From Brachybacterium halotolerans (GTDB lineage Bacteria; Actinomycetota; Actinomycetes; Actinomycetales; Dermabacteraceae): a DNA stretch of 64,000 bases. This document shows, piece by piece, positions 26,527-35,231 of the stretch. The notes under the pieces were generated by a model. It was not told where the DNA came from. It searched no databases and was given only the letters and a program-made list of their open reading frames with translations. Both the position numbers and the translations under genes were made by a program. The stretch covers positions 51,810 to 115,809 of the forward strand of contig NZ_JAEDAJ010000003.1 of assembly GCF_016623465.1 (NCBI RefSeq), read 5' to 3'. Position 1 is the stretch's first letter; each line of letters starts with the position of its first letter.

Positions 26527-28104
26527 ATGCCGTTCCGCAGCCCCCGCCCCGACGTCGAGATCCCCGATCTGACGCTGTACGACCTGCTGTTCACCTCCCT
26601 CTCCCCGGAGGACCTCGAGAAGGTCGCCGTCGTCGACGGCGCCTCGGGGGCCGAGACCACCTACGCCGCCCTGCGGGACCAGGTCGATGCGATCGCCGGC
26701 GCGCTCGCGGCGCGCGGCGTCGGCGTCGGGGACGTGGTGGCCCTGCACTCGCCGAACTCCCCCGCCTTCGTCGCCGTCTTCCACGGGATCCTGCGCGCCG
26801 GCGCCACGGCGACCACGGTGAACGCCCTGGCCACGGGACATGAGGTCGCCGCCCAGCTCGAGGACTCGGGGGCGAGGACGCTGCTGACCGTCTCCCCGCT
26901 GCTGTCCGCCGCGACGGAGGGCGCCGCCGCGGCGGGCATCGCCTCCGAGCGGGTGATCGTGCTCGACGGCGCCGAGGGCCATGAGAGTCTCGCCGACCTG
27001 CTCGCCTGCGGCGCCCCCGCCCCCGAGGTGTCCGTGGACCCGTCGACGCATCTCGCGGTGCTCCCCTATTCCTCGGGCACGACGGGACGTCCCAAGGGCG
27101 TGATGCTCACCCACCGCAACCTCGTCGCCAACGTCGCGCAGTCGGCCGATCTCGTGGGGGTCGGGCCCGAGGACCGCGTCCTGGCCGTGCTGCCCTTCTT
27201 CCACATCTACGGGATGACGGTGCTCCTGGACCTCGCCCTCCTGCAGCGCGCGACCCTGGTGACGATGCCGCGGTTCGACCTGCCGGAGTTCCTGCGGATC
27301 GTGCAGGACCAGCGCTGCACGTTCGTGTTCATCGCCCCGCCGATCGCGGTGGCCCTGGCCAAGCATCCGCTCGTCGACGAATTCGACCTCTCGGCCGTCA
27401 CCACGGTGTTCTCCGGCGCCGCGCCGCTGGACGGGGAGGTCGGCGGCGCCGTCGCCCGCCGCCTGGGCTGCTCGGTGCGCCAGGGGTACGGGATGACCGA
27501 GATGAGCCCCGTCTCGCAGCTGATCCCCGCCGGGAGGGACGACCTGCCGCTCAGCAGCGTCGGGATCACCGTCCCGAACATGGAGTGCATGCTGCAGGAC
27601 CCGGCCACGCGCGAGGAGATCCCGGTGCCCGCCACCGGCGTGAGCGAGCCCGGGGAGCTGTGCTGCAAGGGGCCCAACGTCATGGTCGGCTACCTCAACA
27701 ACGAGCAGGCCACGTCGCTGACGATCGACGAGGACGGCTGGCTGCACACCGGCGACATCGCGACCGTGAGCGCGGAGGGCGTGGTCTCCCTCATCGACCG
27801 CCTCAAGGAGCTCATCAAGTACAAGGGCTACCAGGTCGCGCCGGCCGAGCTCGAGGCGACCCTGCTCGCCCACCCGCAGATCGCCGACGCCGCCGTCGTC
27901 GGCGGCCGGGACGAGGCCGGCGAGGAGATCCCCAAGGCCTTCGTCGTCCTCCAGGAGGGCGCCGAGCTCACGGAACAGGACGTCATGGACTTCGTCGCGG
28001 GCCGCGTCGCGCCCTACAAGAAGGTCCGGCAGGTCGTGATGATCGATGCGATCCCGAAGTCCTCGAGCGGCAAGATCCTCCGCCGGAACCTGCGGGGCGC
28101 CTGA
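26527..28104 (+). CDS. AMP-dependent acyl-CoA ligase (4-coumarate-CoA ligase-like)
   Basis: The protein has 525 residues and is an ANL-superfamily enzyme. The phosphate-binding motif is YSSGTTGRPKGVMLTHRN. The A5 motif is RQGYGMTEMSP and the hinge region is GWLHTGDIATVSAEGVVSLIDR followed by LKELIKYKGYQVAPAELE. The C-terminal catalytic lysine lies in PKSSSGKILRR. The overall pattern is closest to plant-type 4-coumarate-CoA ligases, and such bacterial enzymes activate aromatic or medium-chain acids. ATG 26527 follows GAAGGAG. The gene is monocistronic, 93 bp after xylB, and ends at a bidirectional terminator. Confidence 0.88.
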   Translation: MPFRSPRPDVEIPDLTLYDLLFTSLSPEDLEKVAVVDGASGAETTYAALRDQVDAIAGALAARGVGVGDVVALHSPNSPAFVAVFHGILRAGATATTVNALATGHEVAAQLEDSGARTLLTVSPLLSAATEGAAAAGIASERVIVLDGAEGHESLADLLACGAPAPEVSVDPSTHLAVLPYSSGTTGRPKGVMLTHRNLVANVAQSADLVGVGPEDRVLAVLPFFHIYGMTVLLDLALLQRATLVTMPRFDLPEFLRIVQDQRCTFVFIAPPIAVALAKHPLVDEFDLSAVTTVFSGAAPLDGEVGGAVARRLGCSVRQGYGMTEMSPVSQLIPAGRDDLPLSSVGITVPNMECMLQDPATREEIPVPATGVSEPGELCCKGPNVMVGYLNNEQATSLTIDEDGWLHTGDIATVSAEGVVSLIDRLKELIKYKGYQVAPAELEATLLAHPQIADAAVVGGRDEAGEEIPKAFVVLQEGAELTEQDVMDFVAGRVAPYKKVRQVVMIDAIPKSSSGKILRRNLRGA

Positions 28105-28107
28105 GCA

Positions 28108-28144
28108 GCGGTGCGGGCCCGAGGGGCCCACGGGGCCGCACCGC
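28108..28144. terminator. bidirectional terminator between the ligase and the flavoprotein genes
   Basis: GCGGTGCGG and CCGCACCGC form a 9-bp stem with a GC-rich inner loop, located exactly between the two convergent stop codons. Confidence 0.65.
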
Positions 28145-28153
28145 AGCCCGCTC

Positions 28154-29944
28154 TCACTCGACGAGCCTGCCCTCCGAGGAGTCGTCGGCCGGAGCCTCGA
28201 CCAGATCGCGCAGATCCTCGGGCACCTCGGGCAGCGGCTCGAACACCACCCCGCTGTCGGGGCTCCACACCATGTTCCCGCGCAGCTGCGGATCCTGCTC
28301 CGGGAAGTCCGCACGGTTGTGGCAGCCGCGGGTCTCGCGCCTCTCGATCGCGGACTCAAGCGTGGCGCGGGCGGCGAGCAGGGAGCCGAGCAGGTCGAAG
28401 GCGTGGGCGAGGTCGTCGAAGCCCGCGATGTCGGGGTGCGCGGTGACCCCGAGGGCCCGCGTCTCGAGCTCCTGGATCCGCTCGAGGCCCTCGCGCAGCC
28501 CGTCCTCGGTGCGCACCACGCCCGCATGGGCGCTCATCACGTCGCGCACCTCGCGCTGCAGGCGCCGCGGGACCTCGATGCCGTCGCCGGTGAGGAAGGC
28601 GCGGATCTCCTCGTGGGCGATCTCGACGGCCCGCGGATCGCGCTCGATGCGCGTGCGCGCCCGGGCGTACCGGGCGGCCTCGGCGCCGGTGATCCTCCCG
28701 TAGACGAGCAGCTCGATGAGGGAGTTCCCACCCAGGCGGTTCGCGCCGTGCAGCCCCGAGGAGGCCTCCCCGATCGCGTACAGCCCGTCGACCCCGGTGC
28801 CGTGGTCCTCGGGGCGCACCCAGACCCCACCCATCGAGTAGTGGGCGGTGGGCGCGACCTCGATGGGTGTGGTGGTGATATCGAGCATCTGCAGGTCGAT
28901 GAGGGTCCGGTAGACGCGCGGGAGCCGCTCGAGGATCTGCTCGCGCGGCAGGTGCGAGACGTCCAGGAGCACGCCGCCGTTCTCCGTGCCCCGGCCCTCG
29001 GCGATCTCGGTGAAGTTCGCGAGCGCGACCCGGTCGCGGGTGGAGAGCTCCTTCCGCGCCGGATCGTAGCGCTCCATGAAGCGCTCGCCGCGCACGTTGC
29101 GCAGCACACCGCCCTCGCCGCGCGCCGCCTCGGAGACGAGGGTGCCCGCGGCGTCCTCGGGGGACAGCAGCCCGGAGGGATGGAACTGGACCAGCTCGGC
29201 GTCGCGGATGCGGGCGCCGGCGAGCGCGGCGAGGCGGAAGGAGTCGCCCGTGTTCTCGTCGCGGCGCGAGGAGGTGTACCGCCAGATCCGGGTGTGGCCG
29301 CCGGCGGCGAGGATCACGGCGTCGGCGTCGATCTGCACCTCCTGGCCGGTGACGATGTCGAAGCCGTAGGCGCCGAACACGGCGCCGTCCGCGACCAGCA
29401 GGCGGGTGATGTAGACGGTGTCGATGATCGGCACGTCGAGCTCGCGTGCGCGGCGCATGAGGGTGCGCTGGATCTCGAGGCCCGTGTAGTCGCCGGCGTA
29501 GCAGGTGCGGCGATAGGTGTGGGCGCCGAAGAAGCGCTGGGAGAGCCGGCCGTCGGCCTCGCGGGCGAAGGGCATGCCCCAGCGCTCGAGGTCCTCGATG
29601 CCGCGGGCGGCGCTGCGGGTGATGGTCTCGACGATCTCGGGGTCGGCGAGGAAGTAGGACTCGCGCAGGGTGTCGGCGGCGTGCTGGCGCCAGGAGTCCT
29701 CGGGGTCCATGGTGCCCAGTGCCGCGTTGATGCCGCCGGCGGCGAGCGTCGTGTGCGCGTCGTGGGTGCGCCGCTTGCCGACGGCGAGGACCTCGACCCC
29801 GCGCTCGGCGAGCTCGATGGAGGCGCGCAGTCCGGCGCCGCCGGTGCCGATCACGAGGACCGAGGTCGAGAGCAGTCGGGTGGGAGGTGCCGTGGGGTTC
29901 GCGCTCTGCGCCTGGTCTTCGGGGGTGGTCGCGTCATCGCTCAT
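28154..29944 (-). CDS. FAD-binding fumarate reductase/succinate dehydrogenase-type flavoprotein
   Basis: The protein has 596 residues. The FAD motif is VLVIGTGGAGLRASIELAE (about 30-48), followed by THTTLAAGGINAALG-like, the capping domain and AHYSMGGVWVRPEDHGTGVDG, then GANRLGGNSLIELLVYGR. These are the landmarks of SdhA/FrdA/NadB proteins. The C-terminal helical domain (CHNRADFPEQDP) matches the RADF motif of this group. No iron-sulfur or cytochrome subunit gene is adjacent, so this is a stand-alone enzyme: a soluble fumarate reductase, an L-aspartate oxidase-like protein or an oxidase of another acid. It is divergent from the LysR gene, its likely regulator. Confidence 0.85.
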   Translation of the reverse strand: MSDDATTPEDQAQSANPTAPPTRLLSTSVLVIGTGGAGLRASIELAERGVEVLAVGKRRTHDAHTTLAAGGINAALGTMDPEDSWRQHAADTLRESYFLADPEIVETITRSAARGIEDLERWGMPFAREADGRLSQRFFGAHTYRRTCYAGDYTGLEIQRTLMRRARELDVPIIDTVYITRLLVADGAVFGAYGFDIVTGQEVQIDADAVILAAGGHTRIWRYTSSRRDENTGDSFRLAALAGARIRDAELVQFHPSGLLSPEDAAGTLVSEAARGEGGVLRNVRGERFMERYDPARKELSTRDRVALANFTEIAEGRGTENGGVLLDVSHLPREQILERLPRVYRTLIDLQMLDITTTPIEVAPTAHYSMGGVWVRPEDHGTGVDGLYAIGEASSGLHGANRLGGNSLIELLVYGRITGAEAARYARARTRIERDPRAVEIAHEEIRAFLTGDGIEVPRRLQREVRDVMSAHAGVVRTEDGLREGLERIQELETRALGVTAHPDIAGFDDLAHAFDLLGSLLAARATLESAIERRETRGCHNRADFPEQDPQLRGNMVWSPDSGVVFEPLPEVPEDLRDLVEAPADDSSEGRLVE

Positions 29945-29970
29945 GCGGCCGACGCTACGGACGCAGATTC

Positions 29971-30022
29971 CATAGCGCTAATGCAACCCTGGCCTGTCTT
30001 CGATACGTGAGTCGCATATAAC
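29971..30022. promoter_or_regulatory. divergent promoter region with TAGCGCTA palindrome
   Basis: The 87-bp gap between the flavoprotein and LysR genes holds CATAGCGCTAATG (palindromic core TAGCGCTA at 29973-29980). A TATAAC -10 element at 30017-30022 stands about ten bases before the LysR ATG. LysR-type regulators usually bind such interrupted dyads in the divergent gap. Confidence 0.5.
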
Positions 30023-30031
30023 GTGGGCACC

Positions 30032-30982
30032 ATGAGGATCGATCACCTGCAGGCCTTCGATGCCGCCGCGCGGCAGGGCACCTTCACGCGCGCTGCCGAG
30101 GAGCTCTTCCTCACCCAGCCCTCGTTCTCCCGGAAGATCGCGGGTCTCGAGGCGGAGCTCGGGGCGGCGCTCTTCGACCGCGGCCGCGGCGGGGCCGCGC
30201 TCACGGCGGCGGGCGAGGCGCTGCTGCCGATCGCCCGCCGGATCCTGGCCGACGAGCGCTCCGCCCGTCGGACCCTCGACGAGCTCGCCGGCCTGCGCCG
30301 CGGGCTCGTGCGGATCGGCGCCCCGCCCACGCTGTGCGTCTCGCTCGTGGCGGACGTGCTCGCCGCCTTCCACGCGCGCCATCCCGAGATCGAGCTGCAC
30401 GTGCTCGAGGCCGGCGCGCACACCCTCACCGAGGCCCTCGAGGCGGGCGACCTCGATCTCGCCCTCACCGTGACCCGCGAGGACCGCCCGGGGGCCGACG
30501 GGGCCCGGCTCGTGGCCGACGAGGCGCGGCTGGTCCCGCTGCTGCGCGAGGAGCTCGTGGTGGTCGCGACCGCGCAGCGCCCGCACGACGGGACGACGCT
30601 GCCGGACGAGGTCACCCTCGCCGAGCTCGCCGCGCTCCCCCAGGTCGCCTTCAACCGCTCCTACGAGCTGCGGGCCTCGACCGACGCGGCCTTCGCCGCC
30701 CACGGCCTCACCCCGCGGATCGCCGTCGAGGGCGCGGAGATGGACGCCGTGCTGCGCTTCGTCGAGCGCGGGATCGGTGTCGCCGTCGTGCCCGCGATGG
30801 TCGTGCGCGGGCGCGCGGGCCTGCGCTCGGCCCGACTGGTCCTCCCGGCGCTCGAGCGGACGGTCAACCTCGCGCTGCGTCGTGACGCGCAGGCGAGCGC
30901 GGCGGCCGCGGCGATGCACGAGATGGTGCTCGCGAGCGTTCCCGCGATGGCGGGGTCCGGGGTCGTGCCGCTGCTGCCCTGA
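30032..30982 (+). CDS. LysR-family transcriptional regulator
   Basis: The protein has 316 residues. The N-terminal winged helix is MRIDHLQAFDAAARQGTFTR followed by AAEELFLTQPSFSRKIAGLE. A periplasmic-binding-like effector domain follows from residue 90, with LVRIGAPPTLCVSLVADVLAAF at its start and a GIGVAVVPAMVV loop near the end. A TATAAC -10 element leaves almost no leader before ATG 30032, so I prefer this to the GTG at 30023. It is divergent from the flavoprotein gene and probably activates it in response to a carboxylic acid. Confidence 0.88.
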   Translation: MRIDHLQAFDAAARQGTFTRAAEELFLTQPSFSRKIAGLEAELGAALFDRGRGGAALTAAGEALLPIARRILADERSARRTLDELAGLRRGLVRIGAPPTLCVSLVADVLAAFHARHPEIELHVLEAGAHTLTEALEAGDLDLALTVTREDRPGADGARLVADEARLVPLLREELVVVATAQRPHDGTTLPDEVTLAELAALPQVAFNRSYELRASTDAAFAAHGLTPRIAVEGAEMDAVLRFVERGIGVAVVPAMVVRGRAGLRSARLVLPALERTVNLALRRDAQASAAAAAMHEMVLASVPAMAGSGVVPLLP

Positions 30983-31058
30983 CGGCCCCGCTGGCCCGTC
31001 GTCCCGTCGGTCGTCGGCCGTCGGCCCGTCGACGCGTCGGGGACGGCGTCTCGCCTGC

Positions 31059-31075
31059 TTCTCGCGGCGCGAGAA
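31059..31075. promoter_or_regulatory. TTCTCG-N5-CGAGAA inverted repeat upstream of the SDR gene
   Basis: TTCTCG and CGAGAA arms flank CGGCG, about 150 bases before the SDR start. The same 17-bp structure with spacer TCGGG occurs at 35232-35248, between the IclR gene and the GMC operon. It is probably an operator shared by both. Confidence 0.65.
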
Positions 31076-31222
31076 CACGCGTTGCCGGTCGGTCCGCGCG
31101 CTTGGTCTGCTGAGAGCGTGACCTGAGTCGCAGGCCACGAGGAGCCCGCCCGTCGACCGGCCGATCACGCCGCACCCGACTCCCGGACTCCGACCCCGAG
31201 AACGACTCGATGAGGAGACGCC

Positions 31223-32062
31223 ATGAGCAGCACCAGATCCCAGGAACTCTCGACCGTGGAGAAGGCCCGTGCGAAGGCACCTGACGCGCAGAAGGTGGCC
31301 GTCGTGACCGGCTCGGCCCGCGGCATCGGCGAGGGCATCGCGAAGCGCCTCGGTCGCGACGGCCTGCACGTCGTCGTCGCCGACCTGCCGAGCATGCAGG
31401 AGGGCATCGACGCGACCGTCGCCGCGATCACCGAGGCCGGCGGCACGGCGACCGGCACCACCGTGGACGTCTCCGACGAGGACTCGGTGGCCGCGCTCGT
31501 GCAGACCGCGGTCTCCGCCGGCGGACACCTCGACGTGTTCGTCGCCAACGCCGGCATCGCGCAGGTCAAGGAGCTCCTGGACTACGACGCCGCGGACTTC
31601 CAGAAGATCCTCGACGTGAACATCACGGGCGTCTTCAACTCGTACCGCCAGGCCGCGAAGCAGATGGTCGCCCAGGGCCACGGCGGCAAGATCATCGGCG
31701 CCGCCTCGATCGTGGCCTTCCGCCCGTTCGCGTTCCTCGGCCCCTACTCGCTGACCAAGTGGGCCGTGCGCGGCCTCACCCAGGCGGCGGCCATGGAGTG
31801 GGCCGAGCACGGCATCACCGTGAACGCCTACGGCCCCGGCATCGTGGGCACCGCCATGTGGGACCTCATCGACGAGAAGCTCGCGGCGAAGAACGGACAG
31901 CAGCGCGGCGAGGCGCTCGCGGAGAACGCGAAGTCCATCCACCTGGGCCGCGTTTCGGAGCCCGACGACATCGCGCGCCTGGTCTCCTACCTCTCCGGCG
32001 AGGACTCGGACTACGTCACCGGCCAGACGATCCTGGTCGACGGCGGCATCCAGTTCAGCTGA
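31223..32062 (+). CDS. short-chain dehydrogenase, acetoin/diacetyl reductase-like
   Basis: The protein has 279 residues. The cofactor motif is VAVVTGSARGIGEGIAKRLG (from about residue 25), NAG is at 109-111, the catalytic Ser is S162, and the Tyr-Lys pair is Y175/K179 in GPYSLTKWAV. The C terminus (GRVSEPDDIARLVSYLS, TGQTILVDGGIQFS) and the PGIVGTAMWDLIDEKL segment resemble BudC-type (S)-acetoin-forming reductases. A 25-residue N-terminal extension is present. ATG 31223 follows GAGGAG. The inverted repeat shared with the GMC/IclR locus suggests joint regulation and a role in polyol or ketose oxidation. The acetoin label is by similarity only. Confidence 0.85.
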   Translation: MSSTRSQELSTVEKARAKAPDAQKVAVVTGSARGIGEGIAKRLGRDGLHVVVADLPSMQEGIDATVAAITEAGGTATGTTVDVSDEDSVAALVQTAVSAGGHLDVFVANAGIAQVKELLDYDAADFQKILDVNITGVFNSYRQAAKQMVAQGHGGKIIGAASIVAFRPFAFLGPYSLTKWAVRGLTQAAAMEWAEHGITVNAYGPGIVGTAMWDLIDEKLAAKNGQQRGEALAENAKSIHLGRVSEPDDIARLVSYLSGEDSDYVTGQTILVDGGIQFS

Positions 32063-32100
32063 GCACGCCTTCTCCAGGGGCGCAGGCCCCTCCTTGACCC

Positions 32101-32160
32101 TGTGGTGACCACATGGTCTGGGGTGAGGGGACCGAGCCGGAAACCGGCCCCCTCACCCCA
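32101..32160 (+). promoter_or_regulatory. TGTGGT-g-ACCACA palindrome followed by a long hairpin in the leader
   Basis: A perfect 6-bp dyad (32101-32113) lies just after a TTGACC -35-like hexamer (32094). It is followed by TGGGGTGAGGGG (32119-32130) and its exact complement (32149-32160), with an inner CCGG-AAA-CCGG stem. The hairpin ends one base before the GGAGGA ribosome site of the next gene. It may terminate the SDR transcript and also hide that ribosome site. Confidence 0.55.
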
Positions 32161-32172
32161 GGAGGAAGCACC

Positions 32173-32802
32173 ATGCGGTCCCTGCACACCCCCTTCGTCC
32201 CCGTCCTCGACATCATCCGGGAGCACCGGCGCGCCTACCTGCTGCTGAATCTCCTGGCCTACGGCCTCGTGCTCGCCGGCATGGCGGCCGGCGCACTCTT
32301 CCCCGGGCTGAACGCCGCGAGCCTGGCCGACATGGACTCCAACGGATCGACGGCCCTCGCGAGCTCGCTGATGACCACTCCCCTGCTGTTCGCCCTGGTC
32401 ATCTTCGCGATCAACGTGGGGACGGTGGTCGTCGCCTCGATCTCCGTGCCCTCCCTCATCGTGCCCTTCGCGGGCATCGCGATATTCGCCGTGCGCGCGC
32501 TGACCATCGGCACCTCCCTCGCCCCCGTCGACCCCACCGTGCGCACGACTCTCGTCCCGCACTCGCTGACACTGCTCCTCGAGGTGCAGGCCTATGTGCT
32601 GGTCATGCTGGGGGCCTTCGTGCTGGGCAGGGCATGGCTGCGCCCCGCGAGCGTCGGGGCCGAGCGCCGGCGCGACGGCTACCTGCGCGGGCTGCGCACC
32701 CTCGGCGTGCTCCTGCTCCCGGCGCTCGTCCTGCTCGTGATCGGCGCCCTCTACGAGGCGTTCTCGCTCGCCTACCTGGTCCCGCTGATGCTGGGCCGGT
32801 GA
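32173..32802 (+). CDS. integral membrane protein, SpoIIM/stage-II-like fold possible
   Basis: The protein has 209 residues with five or six hydrophobic helices. The layout is an amphipathic start (IIREHRRAYLLLNLLAYGL), a soluble loop with LNAASLADMDSNGS, then LFALVIFAINVGTVVVASIS, VPSLIVPFAGIAIFA and C-terminal helices. A similar loop-and-helix arrangement is seen in SpoIIM-type membrane proteins. I do not assign a function. ATG 32173 follows GGAGGA, immediately after a stable hairpin. A bidirectional terminator lies downstream. Confidence 0.75.
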   Translation: MRSLHTPFVPVLDIIREHRRAYLLLNLLAYGLVLAGMAAGALFPGLNAASLADMDSNGSTALASSLMTTPLLFALVIFAINVGTVVVASISVPSLIVPFAGIAIFAVRALTIGTSLAPVDPTVRTTLVPHSLTLLLEVQAYVLVMLGAFVLGRAWLRPASVGAERRRDGYLRGLRTLGVLLLPALVLLVIGALYEAFSLAYLVPLMLGR

Positions 32803-32844
32803 CCTCGGCGCGGACGAGCGGCCACGGGGAACGGAGAGCAAGCC

Positions 32845-32896
32845 GAGCGACGGGCCCGCGTTCCGGGATTCCTCCCGGGGCGCGGGCCCGCCGCTC
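32845..32896. terminator. bidirectional terminator between the membrane protein and GMC genes
   Basis: GAGCG-A-CGGGCCCGCG pairs with CGCGGGCCCG-C-CGCTC, with an inner CCGGG/CCCGG stem. It is located between the convergent genes. Confidence 0.7.
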
Positions 32897-32989
32897 GCTC
32901 TGGTCAGAGTCTCACGTCGACCGTTCTCATCGGCAACGCGGCCCGGTGGCCACGTGCCCACGCGGCCAGGTGGCCGCGCGGCCTCACCC

Positions 32990-34555
32990 TCAGACCTCGC
33001 CCTTCTTCAGGGCGTCGGCGAGGTACTCGGCCTGGCGGATCGCGAGCGCGACGATCGTGAGCGTCGGGTTCGCCGCCGCGCCGCTCGTGAACTGCGAGCC
33101 GTCGGAGATGAACAGGTTCGGCACGTCGTGCGCCCTGCCCCACTTGTCCACGACGCCGTCCTCGGGGCGCTCGCTCATGCGGCAGGTGCCCAGGTTGTGC
33201 GTCGAGGGATAGGGCGGGGTGCGGTGGCTGGAGACCGCGCCCACCGCGTCGTAGAGCTTCTGCGACGTGGAGTACGCGTGCTCGCGCATGGCCAGGTCGT
33301 TGGCGTGGTCGTCGTAGTGGACGTCCGCGACCGGCAGGCCGTGCTGATCGGTGACCGTCGAGTTCAGCGTGATCGCGTTGGACTCCTGGGGCATGTCCTC
33401 GCCCACGATCCAGCAGCCGGCCGTGTTCTCGTACCCGTCCAGCAGCGCGGTGAACTCCGGCCCCCAGGCGCCCGGCTCCACGAAGCTCGCCATGAAGGCG
33501 GGACCCAGGGAGATGGTCTCGATGTAGTAGCCGCCCGCGAAGCCGCGGGCAGGGTTGTGCACCGACTGGTCGGCGATGAGCCCGGCCATGGTCTCCCCGC
33601 GGTACATGTGCACGGGTTTGTCGAACTGCGCGTACACGCTGCCGGTGAGGTGGCGCATGTAATTGCGGCCCACCTGCCCGGAGGAGTTCGCGAGTCCGTC
33701 GGGGAACATCGAGGACGAGCTCATGTGCAGCAGGCGCGGGGTCTCGATCGAGTTGCCCGCCACGCACACCACGGAGGCGCACTGGCGGTGCAGCTTGCCC
33801 TCGGAGTCGAGGTAGAGCACCGCGTCCACGCGTCCGCTGCGGTCGTGGAGGATCTGCGCGACGTGCGAGTCGGGCCGCAGGTCGAGCTTCCCGGTCTCCA
33901 GCGCCCGCGGGATCTCCCGCACCATCGTCGACCACTTCGAGCGGTTCTTGTCGCCCTGGAAGTTGAAGCCGTCCTGGATGGAGGCAGGACGGCCGTCGTA
34001 GGGCTCGGCGTTGGTGCCGTAGGGGCCGGTCGCGTAGTGCTTCATGCCGAGCTTCTCGGCTCCGGCCGCGAGCACCTTGTAGTTGTTGTTCGCGGGCAGG
34101 GCCTTGCGTCCGCCGCGGTGGGTGGAGCCGATCGCGTCCTCGGCCCGTGTGTAGTACGGCTCGAGCTCCTCGAGGGTGATCGGCCAGTCCAGCAGGTTCG
34201 CGCCGTCGATGCGGCCGTAGGTGCTGCGGGGCGAGAACTCGTGCGCCTTGAAGCGAGGGGTCGCGCCCGACCAGTGGGTGGTGGTGCCGCCGACGGCCTT
34301 GACGATCCAGGCGGGGAGGTTCGGGAAGTCCGTCGCCACCCGCCAGGAGCCCGAGGTGGTCCGGGTGTCGGTCCAGGCCATCTGGTTGAAGGCCTCCCAC
34401 TCGAGGTTCATGTAGTCCTCGTTGCGCAGGTAGGGGCCGGCCTCCAGGAGCACGCACTCGATGCCCTGCTTGGTGAGCTCGTAGGCGAGGGTGCCGCCGC
34501 CGGCGCCGGAGCCGACGATGACGACGGGCTTCGCGTCGTGGTCGATGCTGGTCAT
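32990..34555 (-). CDS. GMC-type FAD-dependent oxidoreductase (gluconate dehydrogenase-like large subunit)
   Basis: The protein has 521 residues. The FAD motif is VVIVGSGAGGGTLAYELTKQ (about 10-30). AVGGTTTHWSGATPRF is the flavin-contact region, and the C-terminal active-site region is THNLGTCRM with NLFISDGSQFTSGAAANPTL holding the His/Asn pair typical of GMC enzymes. Such enzymes oxidise sugars, sugar acids or cyclitols and pass electrons on through a partner subunit. The start overlaps the stop of the small-subunit gene by one codon step (ATGA). The IclR regulator gene and the TTCTCG repeat lie upstream. Confidence 0.9.
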   Translation of the reverse strand: MTSIDHDAKPVVIVGSGAGGGTLAYELTKQGIECVLLEAGPYLRNEDYMNLEWEAFNQMAWTDTRTTSGSWRVATDFPNLPAWIVKAVGGTTTHWSGATPRFKAHEFSPRSTYGRIDGANLLDWPITLEELEPYYTRAEDAIGSTHRGGRKALPANNNYKVLAAGAEKLGMKHYATGPYGTNAEPYDGRPASIQDGFNFQGDKNRSKWSTMVREIPRALETGKLDLRPDSHVAQILHDRSGRVDAVLYLDSEGKLHRQCASVVCVAGNSIETPRLLHMSSSSMFPDGLANSSGQVGRNYMRHLTGSVYAQFDKPVHMYRGETMAGLIADQSVHNPARGFAGGYYIETISLGPAFMASFVEPGAWGPEFTALLDGYENTAGCWIVGEDMPQESNAITLNSTVTDQHGLPVADVHYDDHANDLAMREHAYSTSQKLYDAVGAVSSHRTPPYPSTHNLGTCRMSERPEDGVVDKWGRAHDVPNLFISDGSQFTSGAAANPTLTIVALAIRQAEYLADALKKGEV

Positions 34556-35142
34556 CAGTTCTTCCTCCCGGATCCCACGCGCGTCGAGCGCGCCTTGCTC
34601 TGTCCTGCGGGGACGGCCGCGCCGCGCGTGCTGCGGGTGGACGCCGCCGTCGGCAGGTCGGAGACGACCTCCTGCAGGGGCTCGCCGTCGTACTCCTCGA
34701 TGCGCGGGTCGGGCAGCCAGTCGAGGTCGTCGAAGCCGCGGTCGATGTACCCGCCCTTCTCGAACGAGGGCCCCTCGTAGCCGACGGCCTCCCAGAGCTC
34801 CTCGTCCTCGTAGAGGTTCACGACGACCGTCTGGCGGATGAAGCCGAAGAACGTCGTGTGCTGGATGCGCAGCAGGATCAGGTATGCCTGCTCCTGGGGC
34901 AGCTCGTGGAAGCGCCCGTCGGCGAGGCCCTGCAGGGAGTCCAGGCCCTGGGCGACCTTCGCTCGCAGCCAGGCGCTCTCCTCGGCCTGGGAGAGGACCG
35001 TGTCGGCGACCCGTTCGTACGCCGAGTCGGGAACCGTCTTCTGGTGGGGGAAGGCGGCCTTGATGAGGGCCACGAGCGTGCGATGGGCCTCCGCGGTCCC
35101 CTCGACGTCGTTGACCGCTTCGCCGCAGTCCGATGTGCTCAT
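34555..35142 (-). CDS. gluconate 2-dehydrogenase subunit 3 family protein
   Basis: The protein has 195 residues. Residues 20-160 match the subunit 3 family: LVALIKAAFPHQKTVPDSAY, then FHELPQEQAYLILLRIQHTTFFGFIRQ and LYEDEELWEAVGYEGPSFEKGG. In most relatives this subunit carries a Tat signal that exports the complex. Here the N terminus is short, acidic and has no signal peptide, so the complex may be cytoplasmic. A Ser/Thr/Arg-rich tail follows. ATG 35142 has GGAGGAAGGAC upstream. It is co-transcribed with and translationally coupled to the GMC gene. Confidence 0.87.
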   Translation of the reverse strand: MSTSDCGEAVNDVEGTAEAHRTLVALIKAAFPHQKTVPDSAYERVADTVLSQAEESAWLRAKVAQGLDSLQGLADGRFHELPQEQAYLILLRIQHTTFFGFIRQTVVVNLYEDEELWEAVGYEGPSFEKGGYIDRGFDDLDWLPDPRIEEYDGEPLQEVVSDLPTAASTRSTRGAAVPAGQSKARSTRVGSGRKN

Positions 35143-35231
35143 GACGTGTCCTTCCTCCGGCGTCGTCGCCGGTGATCGTCGGTGATCCGAGACACACACT
35201 AGGAAGACGGCATGACCCCGGGCCACGGGCG

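Noticed and set aside
23938..28527. 1529-codon open frame on the minus strand
   Set aside because: Only its last 288 codons are htpX. The rest is antisense to xylB and the acyl-CoA ligase, which have full family motifs on the other strand. Long antisense frames are a by-product of very high GC3.
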